A DNA stretch of 64,000 bases from an uncultured Paludibaculum sp. (lineage in GTDB: Bacteria; Acidobacteriota; Terriglobia; Bryobacterales; Bryobacteraceae): assembly GCF_963665245.1 (NCBI RefSeq), contig NZ_OY762267.1, forward strand, positions 1,116,001-1,180,000, written 5' to 3'. Below the pieces are notes generated by a model. That model was not told the DNA's origin. It did no database searches and saw only the letters and a program-made list of their open reading frames with translations. Made by a program: the position numbers and the translations under genes. This document shows positions 35,091 to 44,690 of the stretch, piece after piece; within the stretch, counting starts at the first letter, position 1, and the number at the start of each line of letters is the position of its first letter.

Positions 35091-35148
35091 AATAAATATC
35101 CCAGCTCCCTGACTGTTTTCTCCAGCATACAATGTGTAGACCAACAAG

Positions 35149-36189
35149 ATGAACAAAACACAACCAACTCGTCGCCGTCTCATACTCTTCTGGGCCATTG
35201 CGATGGGCCTTGCATTCTTCCTCTTGTTCTGCGGCGCGGAGATCCTGCTCAGGATCGCCCTGCAGCGGCGATTCACCGCCGAGACAGACGCGCCGCTGGT
35301 GCGCAGTTCGATGCCCGAACTGGGCTACCAACTGGCTCCGAACTGGAAGGGCTCGGCGGAGACCGATCCACGGGGTCTGCGTGCCCGGCCCGCGGATGCT
35401 GAAGAGCCGCGGCATCGCGTCCTCCTGATCGGAGACTCGGTCACGTTTGGAAGTGGGGTGAAGTACGAACAGTCATACGGCCCGATCCTGGAGAAACTGC
35501 TCAGCCGAGGGCTGGGTAAGCCGGTCGCCGTCTGGAATGGCGGCGTGCCGGGCTACAACGCAACACAGGAGGCCGCCGCGCTTCGGCGGGCAGGGCCACT
35601 GGTGAAGCCGGATCTCGTGGTCGCTCAGATCTGTATGAACGATTACATGGAGGCCCCGGTGCTCACCGCCGGCGGCACTCTCGACGCCACGCATACGGAA
35701 GGGGGTGGGGGTTTCTCACTGCTCCAGTTTCTCTATAGAAGCAGGGTGTTCGTGTTGCTGAAAGAGAAACTGAAGGACAGGCAGAAGCAGTATCCTGAGC
35801 GGTTTCCCAAATGGCTCCACTACATTCCGCATCTGCGGGACAAACCTGGCTGGATCAAAGTGAGACAATCGCTGCTCCAAATGAGACGTGAAGCAGCCGA
35901 ACTCGACACCCGGCTCCTGGTGGTAGTGTTCCCGGTTGAGGAGCAACTCAGGATTCCCGACCACACTGTTCAGGACGATTTACGGGAGTTTGCCAAACAG
36001 AATGACATCGAGTTGCTCGACCTTTACGACACGTTTAGAGCCCATTGGCGAGAGGACCTTTATGTGGACTATTGGGAGCAGGCTCATCAGATAGACAAGC
36101 TTCACCCCAACGCAAGAGGCCATGAACTCGCGGCAAAAACGATATCCTCCGCCATCCTCTCTCGGCTGCCCCCGTACTTCACCCCATAG
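35149..36189 (+). CDS. Membrane-anchored SGNH/GDSL hydrolase
   Basis: A 346-residue protein with one N-terminal membrane helix (about residues 10-36), then an SGNH esterase domain: GDSVTFGSG (Ser97), the NGGVPGYN Gly block, MNDY with the Asn, and the late DKLHPN Asp-His pair. The enzyme faces the periplasm and likely adds or removes acyl (acetyl) groups on a polysaccharide, as many SGNH proteins in exopolysaccharide loci do. It stands between two divergently placed glycosidase paralogues, 58 bases from the start of the left one, so the two share a promoter region. Confidence 0.8.
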   Translation: MNKTQPTRRRLILFWAIAMGLAFFLLFCGAEILLRIALQRRFTAETDAPLVRSSMPELGYQLAPNWKGSAETDPRGLRARPADAEEPRHRVLLIGDSVTFGSGVKYEQSYGPILEKLLSRGLGKPVAVWNGGVPGYNATQEAAALRRAGPLVKPDLVVAQICMNDYMEAPVLTAGGTLDATHTEGGGGFSLLQFLYRSRVFVLLKEKLKDRQKQYPERFPKWLHYIPHLRDKPGWIKVRQSLLQMRREAAELDTRLLVVVFPVEEQLRIPDHTVQDDLREFAKQNDIELLDLYDTFRAHWREDLYVDYWEQAHQIDKLHPNARGHELAAKTISSAILSRLPPYFTP

Positions 36190-36250
36190 TCAATTTCGCG
36201 CCCCTTAGGGTAGAGCCCCTACGGCATTTGGCCATTCGATTGCCGATGCT

Positions 36251-37822
36251 ATGGGTGTAATGATCAATTTGGCATTTCTTCGACCGTGGTTCGCGACCGG
36301 ACTGCTACTGCTGATGACGATTGGTTCATCTCAAACTTCGGCAGCGGTCACAACCGATACGACTGCAAAATTCTTTCCGCTGCAATCCTCTTCCCGATGG
36401 GTGTTGAAGCAATCATCAACCACCAACCAGGTTCGCTTTGAAGTGATCTCCTCGGACGGGCTGGCCAGCCGGCTGCGCGCCACTACTCCTTGGGGCTCAA
36501 CCGATTGGGAGCTGACCGATCGCACGAGCCAGCTCGACATGACCGCCTACGGAAATGCTTCGGGCGTCGTTCCGTTGGGAGTCAGTTTGCCCATGTACCG
36601 CTTCGATCAGCCGACCGGGACCAAATGGACGAACATGCTCGGGACGTTCTCGATCACCGCGCGGGGGCTTTCGGTAACCGGTGCGACGAAAACCTATACA
36701 GACTGCGTTCGGATCCAGCAGGATTCCAATGGAACGTCGTACATCACGACTTTCGCGCCGGGCACGGGCATGATTCAGTATTCCGTCGCGGGCATGGTTT
36801 TCAATCTCGATGAGGCAAGCTCTGTTCTCCCACTCTTCCCCTCAACTTCCACGAATCCCCTGCCCCCTATCGGTGTTCTTCCGAACCTGGCCGCCAACGA
36901 AACGGACAATGCCGTCTCGGCGAACCGCCGGCTGGACACTCTCTCCTCGGGCGGAATGAAGTTCCTGCTCACCTACGGCAGTTGGCCGCAGATGGAACCG
37001 ACCACCGGCACGTTCGACATGGGAGGGCTGCAGTATCACGTGTCCATCGTTTCCACGCGGAACTGGACGTCGGCCTATACACTGACTCTGATCCACATGG
37101 ATAAACGGGAAGTGCCGTCGGATCTGCAGAGCCTGGCGTGGGATAGTCCCAAGATGCAATCCAGGGTGCTGAAGCTGGTCGACGCCATGGCCGCGGAGTT
37201 TAAGGGGAAGGTAGACTACTTCCAGTTCGGAAACGAGGTGGACACTTACTTCGACGCCCACCCGTCCGAGATCAACGCGTACCTGACACTGTTCAACGCG
37301 GTGAAGGCGCGGTTGAAGACAACGTCGCCGTCCACCAAAGTGAGCATCACGTTCAAGCAAACTTCAGTGGCGAGACTGGCGACCACCTATGCGGCCCTCG
37401 ACGCGGCCGGTGATGCGTTGGTACTGACATACGGACCCTACACGGCTTACTACGATGCGTTGCCGCCGTCGGCCGCTGTCACCGATTTCGCAGCCATTAA
37501 GAAGGCGGCCCGCAGCCGCAAGATCGTGTTCCAGGAAATTGCCTACCCCAGCTCACCCGCGAACTCGAGTTCGCCGGACCAGCAGGCACAGTTCCTGGTC
37601 GCACTGTTGAACGAACTCCGTGGAGCGAATACACAGGTGGCGGGAGCTCAGGTCTTCCTGCTTTCAGAACTGAGCTCCAGCGCCTCCTCGAGCATGGTCG
37701 GGACGCTCGGCATGGGTTCGGTCGAGAAATTCTCCACACTGCTGCAGAGTCTCGGACTGTTCGATACCTACTCCATGCCGAAGCCGGCCTGGACGGCGAT
37801 CACGAACGAGCTGACACACTAG
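36251..37822 (+). CDS. Secreted clan GH-A-like glycosidase, paralogue of the 33.5 kb gene
   Basis: A 523-residue exported protein: signal peptide (ending near SAAV, residue 33), beta domain (about 35-190), then a barrel with acid/base Glu in the classical GNEVD context and nucleophile Glu in VFQEIAYP. It shares layout and many blocks with the 33.5 kb gene (APWGST/PWGSS, KIVFQEIAYP, the LQxLGxFD end). It lies 61 bases after the SGNH gene on the same strand and may be co-transcribed. The start is ATG 36251; ATG 36260 is equally possible and neither has a clear ribosome site. Substrate presumably the local exopolysaccharide. Confidence 0.65.
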   Translation: MGVMINLAFLRPWFATGLLLLMTIGSSQTSAAVTTDTTAKFFPLQSSSRWVLKQSSTTNQVRFEVISSDGLASRLRATTPWGSTDWELTDRTSQLDMTAYGNASGVVPLGVSLPMYRFDQPTGTKWTNMLGTFSITARGLSVTGATKTYTDCVRIQQDSNGTSYITTFAPGTGMIQYSVAGMVFNLDEASSVLPLFPSTSTNPLPPIGVLPNLAANETDNAVSANRRLDTLSSGGMKFLLTYGSWPQMEPTTGTFDMGGLQYHVSIVSTRNWTSAYTLTLIHMDKREVPSDLQSLAWDSPKMQSRVLKLVDAMAAEFKGKVDYFQFGNEVDTYFDAHPSEINAYLTLFNAVKARLKTTSPSTKVSITFKQTSVARLATTYAALDAAGDALVLTYGPYTAYYDALPPSAAVTDFAAIKKAARSRKIVFQEIAYPSSPANSSSPDQQAQFLVALLNELRGANTQVAGAQVFLLSELSSSASSSMVGTLGMGSVEKFSTLLQSLGLFDTYSMPKPAWTAITNELTH

Positions 37823-37835
37823 CTCGCAGTCGCCG

Positions 37836-39947
37836 CTACCATTGTTCGGGCAGCAGGGAGGAATGAACTCCCGCCGCCGCCTGCATGAACTGTCCCGTCG
37901 GTTCGCCGACAGACGATCGGATGGCTTGGCGTACCTGCCAGGCCATCTGAATGCGGGTCACCATCTTGGTCAGCCCCTTCAGTGAGCAGGTCCACACTTT
38001 GAGAGCGGCGGCCATCTCGCGGGCGCCGTTCTCGGTGAGTCGGAACTCGAAGCTCTCCGGTTCGTCCAGCTTGTACGGATCGACGTCCAAGGGCATACTG
38101 TCCGAGATCCACCGTTCAATGTCGTAACGCATGTCGACAGTCGTCGGGTGAAGGATCTCTTCCACCGTGGTTCCGCTGGCGTGCTTGGCGGTCTCGTAGG
38201 CCAGGAAGTCCGCCCAGAACTCATCGTTACCCGGGATCCCGGAATCTCCACTCTTGGCCTGAATCAGCCGCCGCGTGGCTTCCACGGCAACCCTGGCGAT
38301 TTCGGGCCAGATCATGAAGGAAGCGCGAGCGCGGTACTTATACATCAGGTTGTCGCCGATGTCGCCGGCCAGCAGACGGCGGAAGTTCTCCTCCTGGTCA
38401 TAGAACGCAGCACAGGCCTCGCGAGTGGGGAACAGTTCGCCCTTGGTTTCACGGACAAAGCTGTCCAGCAGTGCGCGAGCGTCTCCGGTGTTCTCTTCCA
38501 GCGCGGGCAGCATGGCCATGAACCATTCCGAGCGCTTGGCGCCGAACTTCTGAGCAAGGGTAACGGCGTCCTCAAACCACGAGTCGTTCCAGAAAATGCT
38601 GCTGACGAGGTGGCATTTGCGCGTCTGGATGTAGTCGTCGAACGTCATCGTGTCGGTGGACACGACAATCTCCTCGATGTCCATCACCCGCTCGTCACCA
38701 TAGACGCCGAAGTTCTTCGGCAGCACCCGGAAGCGCGTATCAAAATGGAACTCCTTGCGCGTCTCCACCCTCTCCAGCTCGGAACCCTTCAAGAGCACGA
38801 GCTGCAGATTGTGCATCTGGTTCGTACCGGCATCGATCAGCTTCTGGATCGCCGTAATGTGCGACTGCAGCGTCTCGCCGGGCAGGCCGACGATGAGGTC
38901 GGAATTGGAACGCAGTCCGCGGCCGCGAACGTGCACCATGATCTCCTCATAGGCCTGAAGCTTGATGTTCGACCGCTTGATATTGCGTAGCACATCGTCA
39001 TTGAGTGACTGCACGGCCTGGTATACAACCAGCGCGCCGCTGACCTTCTCGACGGAGCGGATGATGCGGTCCGGCCTGTTCTTTCCGGTAGTGGCGTCGA
39101 TGAAGGTCGGATAGCCGTACTTCTTCTGCATCTCGCCGATCTTCTCCGACAGCTCGACGTCGCGCTCGAACATGCCGTAGTTGGAGTCCGCGATGCGTAG
39201 CGTGCCCATGGTGGGCGAAAGCTCCTTGACGCGGCGGGCGATGTACTCGATCTCTTCCTTCATCCGGTCGAGTGAGAAGTTGTTGACCTTCGTGTACCAG
39301 CTCGTCCCCTGGACGCAGAATGTGCAGCTGAAGGGGCAGCCGCGGTTGGTCTCGATCATCGGCGCCAGCTTCCCATCGAAGAACTCGTCCTGGATGCCGG
39401 TGAGCCATGGCGAGGGGATGTCATCGATCTCCTTGTGCCGGTCCCACATGGGCGTGAGGACGATTTCCCCATCGGGACGGCGATAGATCGACGACGGGAT
39501 ATGCTTCTCGCCCATCTTGCTGATCGACTGCCCAGAGTCCAGATAGGCCTTCATAATCTCGGTCGCCAGAAAATCGCCTTCGCCCGTCACAAAGATATCG
39601 ATTTCCGGGTGGTCGGAATAGTATTGGATTTGACGGTCGTGCTCGATGGGAATGTTCGGCCCACCCATCACGACGAGGGTGTCCGGACGGACCCGCTTGA
39701 CCAGTTTGGCGAAGTGGAAACTAAGCTCTTCGTTCCAGAGGTAGTTGCTAACCATCAGCACATCCGGAGGAGCGTCCAGAATTGTCTGCCACAGTTTGTC
39801 CGGGTAAGCGAAGAGCCGCGACTGTACTTCGGGCAGGTCCCTGTCCATCACAGCCTTGATGTACGCCACGCCCAGTGGCATGCAGTCATTCGCCACCACT
39901 CCGGAATAGTTATAGCGGAGATCCGCCAGGTACACGACCGGTTTCAT
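37836..39947 (-). CDS. B12-binding-type radical SAM enzyme (copy 2 of a pair)
   Basis: A 703-residue enzyme: N-terminal cobalamin-binding-like Rossmann domain (about 1-145, with DVLMVSNYLWNE and VVMGGPNIPIE), a radical SAM barrel with the cluster motif CPFSCTFC (about residues 205-212) and a large C-terminal domain of unknown fold (about 440-703). Members of this class methylate or rearrange unactivated carbons. It is a close paralogue of the gene at 41806, with the CDP-sugar genes between. A strong ribosome site (TGGAGGG) marks the start. Action on a nucleotide sugar or polysaccharide building block is inferred from context. The classical DxHxxG cobalamin motif is not visible, so B12 may be bound without a His ligand. 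Confidence 0.8.
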   Translation of the reverse strand: MKPVVYLADLRYNYSGVVANDCMPLGVAYIKAVMDRDLPEVQSRLFAYPDKLWQTILDAPPDVLMVSNYLWNEELSFHFAKLVKRVRPDTLVVMGGPNIPIEHDRQIQYYSDHPEIDIFVTGEGDFLATEIMKAYLDSGQSISKMGEKHIPSSIYRRPDGEIVLTPMWDRHKEIDDIPSPWLTGIQDEFFDGKLAPMIETNRGCPFSCTFCVQGTSWYTKVNNFSLDRMKEEIEYIARRVKELSPTMGTLRIADSNYGMFERDVELSEKIGEMQKKYGYPTFIDATTGKNRPDRIIRSVEKVSGALVVYQAVQSLNDDVLRNIKRSNIKLQAYEEIMVHVRGRGLRSNSDLIVGLPGETLQSHITAIQKLIDAGTNQMHNLQLVLLKGSELERVETRKEFHFDTRFRVLPKNFGVYGDERVMDIEEIVVSTDTMTFDDYIQTRKCHLVSSIFWNDSWFEDAVTLAQKFGAKRSEWFMAMLPALEENTGDARALLDSFVRETKGELFPTREACAAFYDQEENFRRLLAGDIGDNLMYKYRARASFMIWPEIARVAVEATRRLIQAKSGDSGIPGNDEFWADFLAYETAKHASGTTVEEILHPTTVDMRYDIERWISDSMPLDVDPYKLDEPESFEFRLTENGAREMAAALKVWTCSLKGLTKMVTRIQMAWQVRQAIRSSVGEPTGQFMQAAAGVHSSLLPEQW

Positions 39948-40000
39948 GCAACGCCCTCCATTTGAATTGATATTTCCAGTATTTTTTTCATTCTTTTCTG

Positions 40001-41017
40001 CTACGATTTCGCCGCTTCCACAGCGGGTTCGCAATCCGCCAACCGGCGGAAGTACGCCCCATACCAGGCCGCGGTTTCTCGCAGACCCTCCTCCATGGAG
40101 TACCGTGGCTTCCAACCCAGCCACTCCCTGGCCTTGTCCGAACAGAGATACTGCATCCTGATCTCATTGCTCGCCTGGTTCTGGATCACAGGCTTCAGAT
40201 CAGGACGGTCCATGACGCGGAGAATTTCGTGAACCACGTCGAGCACCGTCAGTTGCAGGCCAAGTCCAAAATTGAATGCTTCGCCTGCCAGGGAACGGTT
40301 TTCGCCCAGCGCCTCGGCCAGGGTCACATACGCGTCCGTGGCGTCTTCCAGGTAGATGAAGTCCCGCACGAACTTGCCGTCGCTGCGAATCAGGAACGGC
40401 TGGTCGTGCAGCGTGGATCGGATTGCCCCGGGCACCACGCGGCTGAAGTTGAGGTCGCCCCCGCCGAACAGGTTGGCACAGCGGGCGACGACTACCGGCA
40501 ATTGGTAAGTGCACGCGTACATGCGCGCGATCAGGTCAGTGCAACTCTTCGACACATCGTAGGGGTAGCGCCCCTGCAATGCATGAGTTTCCAGATACGG
40601 CAGGGTCTCTGAGTCGCCGTACGCCTTGTCGGAGGAGGCGACAATCACCTGCCGGGTTCCGCACAGGCGCGCGGCCTCCAGCAGATTCCAGGACCCGCGG
40701 ACATTGGTTTCCAGCGTCCCGAGTGGATCAACCTTGGCCACGCCGACCAGAGGTTGAGCCGCCAGGTGAAACACCGTGTCGATGGAGTACTCGGAGAATG
40801 CCCGGCGGAGGAGGTCAAAATCCTCCAGCCGGCCATGTACGCAGGTGACTCGCCGCAGGAGCCCATCCTGAACCGCGAGACTGTTCGGAACGCTGTCGCG
40901 CACCAGGGCGACTACCTCGGCGCCCGCGTCGACCAGGCGGCGCGTCAGCCATCCGCCCATGAGACCGGTGGCCCCGGTGACCAGCGTAGGGCGCCCGGCC
41001 CAAAAGCTCTTATTCAT
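40001..41017 (-). CDS. rfbG: CDP-glucose 4,6-dehydratase-like SDR enzyme
   Basis: A 338-residue extended short-chain dehydrogenase. NAD-binding motif GATGLMGG at residues 16-23; catalytic region SSDKAYGD and the YPYDVSK Tyr-x3-Lys pair. Best fit is CDP-glucose 4,6-dehydratase, which converts CDP-glucose to CDP-4-keto-6-deoxyglucose, because the preceding gene encodes the matching cytidylyltransferase (42 bases apart, same strand). GDP-mannose dehydratase is the alternative but fits the neighbour less well. The product feeds 6-deoxy and 3,6-dideoxy sugars of surface polysaccharides. Confidence 0.8.
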   Translation of the reverse strand: MNKSFWAGRPTLVTGATGLMGGWLTRRLVDAGAEVVALVRDSVPNSLAVQDGLLRRVTCVHGRLEDFDLLRRAFSEYSIDTVFHLAAQPLVGVAKVDPLGTLETNVRGSWNLLEAARLCGTRQVIVASSDKAYGDSETLPYLETHALQGRYPYDVSKSCTDLIARMYACTYQLPVVVARCANLFGGGDLNFSRVVPGAIRSTLHDQPFLIRSDGKFVRDFIYLEDATDAYVTLAEALGENRSLAGEAFNFGLGLQLTVLDVVHEILRVMDRPDLKPVIQNQASNEIRMQYLCSDKAREWLGWKPRYSMEEGLRETAAWYGAYFRRLADCEPAVEAAKS

Positions 41018-41059
41018 GTGTTGCCTCTTCTGCTCCCAATGAGAGGATGGATCCCCACG

Positions 41060-41785
41060 TCAGGCAGTCGCCGTCCTGTTGTGAAGTAGCGGCGCGGGCA
41101 ACCACGGGGGCGCGCCCATGGACAGCACCTGTTCCAACTCCATCTGGTCCTTGCTGGTGTCCATCGACTTCCAGAAGCCATCGTGCTGGTGCGTGAACAG
41201 GTCGCCAGTTGAGGCGAAATGCGGCAGGACATCGGTTTCCAAGTTCCGGCCCGTCCAGGAATCGAAAGCCCGGTTCTCGATGACGAAGAAGCCGGCGTTG
41301 ATCCAGCAATCCCGGATCACGGGTTTCTCGCGGAACCTCTGCACGCGGCCGTCTCCGTCGAAGTCGACGGTCCCATACTGCGAACGCAGGGGTACCGTCG
41401 TGACCGTGGCGAGACCGCCGGTGCGCACGTGGGTGTCCAGCAACTGATGGAGATCAACGTCGCCCAGTCCGTCGCCGTAAGTGGCGAAGAAGCGGCTGGA
41501 GAGATAGGGGCGGCAGCGCGCCACCCGCTCGCCGGTGTCGGCATTCTCACCTGTATCCACGATACGGACGCTCCAGTCTTCAAACCGGCCATTGAAGTAG
41601 TCGACCAGGATCTCCTGTCGATGGCCGGCCGCCAGCACGAAATCCCGGAAGCCCTGGGCTGCGTAGATCTTCATCAGATGCACGATCACGGGTGTTCCGC
41701 CAATCGGCATCATCACCTTTGGGAAATACTCGGTAAACGGGTATGACCGGGTTCCCTTTCCTCCACACAGAATCACCGTTTGCAT
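41060..41785 (-). CDS. rfbF: Glucose-1-phosphate cytidylyltransferase
   Basis: A 241-residue nucleotidyltransferase. The signature LCGGKGTR (residues 6-13), FPKVMMPIGG, the YGDGLGDVD metal site and the GFWKSMDTSKDQMELE end match glucose-1-phosphate cytidylyltransferase closely; the last is diagnostic for this group over dTTP enzymes. It makes CDP-glucose from CTP and glucose 1-phosphate, the substrate of the next gene. The C-terminus is short compared with the family's usual 255-260 residues but all motifs are present. It sits 20 bases after the radical SAM gene at 41806. Confidence 0.9.
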   Translation of the reverse strand: MQTVILCGGKGTRSYPFTEYFPKVMMPIGGTPVIVHLMKIYAAQGFRDFVLAAGHRQEILVDYFNGRFEDWSVRIVDTGENADTGERVARCRPYLSSRFFATYGDGLGDVDLHQLLDTHVRTGGLATVTTVPLRSQYGTVDFDGDGRVQRFREKPVIRDCWINAGFFVIENRAFDSWTGRNLETDVLPHFASTGDLFTHQHDGFWKSMDTSKDQMELEQVLSMGAPPWLPAPLLHNRTATA

Positions 41786-41805
41786 GTTTCCTCCGCTCCG
41801 ATCGG

Positions 41806-43971
41806 TTATTGAACAGTGCTGGCAGCCAGTGCGCCAGCGGGTTGGGTGGATGTGACCTCAGGAGCCGCTAACCTTGCGGGGACGGCAATTCCTTGAGGCA
41901 ATTCGTCGGACACTTCGAATTCGCCACGGTCAAACTGGAGGCAGTCACGAACCTGGGCCGTGTACCGGATTCGCGTGATAAGCTTGCTGAGCCCTATCGA
42001 CTTGGCGGTCCAAACCTGCAAAGCGCTCTCCAGTTCCAGGGCCCCGTCGTCGCTCAGTTGAAAGACGCATCGGCGCGCTTCCGCCCGGCGGAATGGAGCG
42101 GTCTCAAACGGCGTGCCCGCCGCCAACCAGCCCGGGATATCGAACAGGAACCCAGCCTCGACGGGCTGCTTCAACTCGGCGATCTCCGTGCTGGCGGCGT
42201 GTCTGAGTTCGACATAGCGCGCGAACTCGGTCCAAAGCGTATCGAACTCTTCAAACTGAGCAGCCGTTCCGTTCTCAACCAGCAGCGACCTGGTTGCTTC
42301 CATCGCCAGGCGGCAGATATCCTCCCACACGAAGAACGACGCCAGCGCCCGGTATTTGTACATCAGGTTGTCGCCGATCTGGCCGCGGCAGAGCTGGTCG
42401 AAATGAGCGGGCTCGGAGTAAAACTGCGCGCACTCCTCAATGCTGTCGAAGATCTCTCCCTGGGTCTCGGTGACGAACTTCTGAAGGAACTCGCCCACGG
42501 CACCGCCGTCGCGTTCCATGGCACTGAGCATGGCGCTCAACCATACCGACGCCGGCACACCGCAGCGGCCGGCAACGGCTACCACATCGCTAAACCAGGA
42601 ATCGTTCCAGAAGACACTGAAGGTGAGGTGATGCTTGCGGCACGTGAGATAGTCGTCGAAGGACAACTCGTCGTTGGCGACGACAATCTCCTCGATGTCG
42701 AAGACCTTCTCGCCGCCGTACTCGCCGAAGTTCTTCGGCCCCAGACGGTACTTCACTTCGAACTTGCATTCATTGCGCGAGGCCAACGATTCCAGGTCGG
42801 AGCCTTTGAGCATCATGAGCTGGAAGCAGTGCGCCTGCTCAGTGCCCAGGTCGATCATCTTGTGCAGCGAGCTGAGATGCGTCTGCAGGCTGTCGCCCGG
42901 CAGGCCCAGAATCAGGTCAGTCGACGAGCGCATCCCGCGCCCTCGCACGTGCACGGCAATCTGCGCATAGGCCGACAGCTTGATGTTCGACCTGCGAATG
43001 CGGCGCAGAACTTCCTCTTCGAGTGATTGCACCGATTGATAAATCACGATGCCGCCGTTCACCTGCTCCATCGAACGGATCACGTTTTCCGGACGGTTCT
43101 TGCCCGTAGTCGCATCCAGGAATGTGGGCCAGCCATAGTCGCGCTGCGCCTGGCCGATGTACGCCGAGATCTCGGTATCGCGCGGGAACATCCCGTAGTT
43201 CGCATCGGCGATGCGGAGGATACCCATGCTCGGAGAGTGTGACCGGATTCGCCGGCCAATGTAATCAATCTCCTCACGCATCCGATCGAGCGTAAAGTGC
43301 GACACCTTCGTGTAGTAGTCCGTGCCCTGCACGCAGAACGAGCAACTAAAGGGACAGCCTCGATTCGTTTCCAGCAGAGGGGCCAATTTGCCGTCAAAGA
43401 ACTTATCCATTAGACCGTTGAGCCACGGCGAGGGAACATTGTTCAGGTCATTCGCCTCGGCACGCCGGGTCTGGCACGTTCTGATCAACTGACCACCGCG
43501 ACGGTAGATGGATGAGGGTATCTCCATCTCGCCCATGGCCTCGATCGACCGGCCCGATTGAATCCAGGCCTGCAAAATGTCCCGGGCCACAAAGTCGCCT
43601 TCACCAAGAACATACACGTCGATCTCTGGACGGTTCTCCACGTAACTCAACTGCCTGTCGGGCTCCACATGAATGTTCGGCCCCCCCATGACATTGAGTA
43701 CGTTCGGATTCAGACGCCGCGCGCGTCGCAGGCAGAACGCGCTCAGTCGTTCGTTCCAGACGTAATTGCTGACCATCAGCACATCGGGGGGGCAGGAGTC
43801 CATCGCCTCGACCAGTTCCGGAGCGGAGGCGAACAACTCAAGTTTGACTTCGTCCCTAGGGAAATCTCGCGCGATGACCGCACCCATGTATCCGATACCC
43901 AGAGGCATGCAGTCCGTAGACAATACGCCGCCGAAGTTGTGCCGCAAATCTGCCAGGTAGACAGTCAGCAT
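41806..43971 (-). CDS. B12-binding-type radical SAM enzyme (copy 1 of a pair)
   Basis: A 721-residue enzyme with the same three-part layout as its paralogue at 37836: cobalamin-binding-like domain (1-145; DVLMVSNYVWNE, VMGGPNIHVE), radical SAM core with CPFSCSFC (about residues 203-210), and a long C-terminal domain that in both copies contains YKYRALASF-type and VFWNDSWF blocks. It precedes rfbF by 20 bases in an apparent operon running methyltransferase, this gene, rfbF, rfbG, second radical SAM. The paired copies around the CDP-sugar genes suggest two successive radical steps on one sugar. The start ATG at 43971 begins the conserved YLADLR motif. The last 40 residues are Ala/Pro/Thr-rich. 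Confidence 0.8.
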   Translation of the reverse strand: MLTVYLADLRHNFGGVLSTDCMPLGIGYMGAVIARDFPRDEVKLELFASAPELVEAMDSCPPDVLMVSNYVWNERLSAFCLRRARRLNPNVLNVMGGPNIHVEPDRQLSYVENRPEIDVYVLGEGDFVARDILQAWIQSGRSIEAMGEMEIPSSIYRRGGQLIRTCQTRRAEANDLNNVPSPWLNGLMDKFFDGKLAPLLETNRGCPFSCSFCVQGTDYYTKVSHFTLDRMREEIDYIGRRIRSHSPSMGILRIADANYGMFPRDTEISAYIGQAQRDYGWPTFLDATTGKNRPENVIRSMEQVNGGIVIYQSVQSLEEEVLRRIRRSNIKLSAYAQIAVHVRGRGMRSSTDLILGLPGDSLQTHLSSLHKMIDLGTEQAHCFQLMMLKGSDLESLASRNECKFEVKYRLGPKNFGEYGGEKVFDIEEIVVANDELSFDDYLTCRKHHLTFSVFWNDSWFSDVVAVAGRCGVPASVWLSAMLSAMERDGGAVGEFLQKFVTETQGEIFDSIEECAQFYSEPAHFDQLCRGQIGDNLMYKYRALASFFVWEDICRLAMEATRSLLVENGTAAQFEEFDTLWTEFARYVELRHAASTEIAELKQPVEAGFLFDIPGWLAAGTPFETAPFRRAEARRCVFQLSDDGALELESALQVWTAKSIGLSKLITRIRYTAQVRDCLQFDRGEFEVSDELPQGIAVPARLAAPEVTSTQPAGALAASTVQ

Positions 43972-44082
43972 TGGTATCTGGCCTCCTCGGGCCAGTGTTC
44001 GATACACGTTACGGCGGATTACTCCACGGAACCGGAGGCGCCGGGAAGAGGTCCGTTGCGAGGTCGAGGGCGCGGCCCTGGA

Positions 44083-44676
44083 CTATTTCGGAGTGCAGAC
44101 GGCAATCACGAACCTGGTCTTGCCTTCCGGCTTGGGAAGTACGCGATCGGCGTGTTGATGGAACACTTCGTAACTAAACCAGCGATCCAGGATCCCCAGA
44201 AACTCGGGCAGAGTCCAAACCTGCTTGTGATGCGGGTTATAGCCCCTGGACTCCCCAATAGGAGTGGACACAATCAACGTGCGCGCCGTTCGAAACGCAT
44301 TCTCCAGAAAGAACTCAGGGTTCTCCAGATGCTCTATTGTTTCAAAACTGACGATGACGTCGTACGGCTTCTCCCAGCTTTGTTTCTCGAGATCGAGCAC
44401 CCGGTTCCCACAAAGTGCCTCGCGATCATACCCTTCGACCGATGTAGCAACCTCCGCCAGGATCCGGCTTCCGTAGCCGGTCCCGCAGGCGATGTCAGCG
44501 ACGGATTTGTTGACGCAGTACTGTTTGGCGAAGTGATAGCGGGCCTCGTGCTCCCGCTCTACATGGTCGTTGAGCTCGCCAAGGGTCACCCGTTCCCGAA
44601 CGGGTTTCACAATACGTGCCAGTCGCCAGAATCGCTCTACTACTGAGTCTCGTATAGCAGCCCGAGCAGCCGTCAT
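44083..44676 (-). CDS. Class I SAM-dependent methyltransferase
   Basis: A 197-residue methyltransferase with the SAM-binding loop VADIACGTGYGS (about residues 59-70), motif II acidic residue in EGYDREAL, and the VIVSFETIEHLENPEFFL block typical of sugar or lipid O-/C-methyltransferases. It lies 14 bases after the PEP-CTERM gene and about 110 bases before the radical SAM gene, all on the same strand. Methylation of a polysaccharide sugar is inferred from the locus; the substrate cannot be read. Confidence 0.8.
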   Translation of the reverse strand: MTAARAAIRDSVVERFWRLARIVKPVRERVTLGELNDHVEREHEARYHFAKQYCVNKSVADIACGTGYGSRILAEVATSVEGYDREALCGNRVLDLEKQSWEKPYDVIVSFETIEHLENPEFFLENAFRTARTLIVSTPIGESRGYNPHHKQVWTLPEFLGILDRWFSYEVFHQHADRVLPKPEGKTRFVIAVCTPK

Positions 44677-44690
44677 GCTGTTTGGACCGT

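Noticed and set aside
43972..44082. Cobalamin riboswitch upstream of the B12-type radical SAM genes
   Set aside because: The leader regions (also 39948-40000 and 60387-60527) are too short and lack the B12-box.
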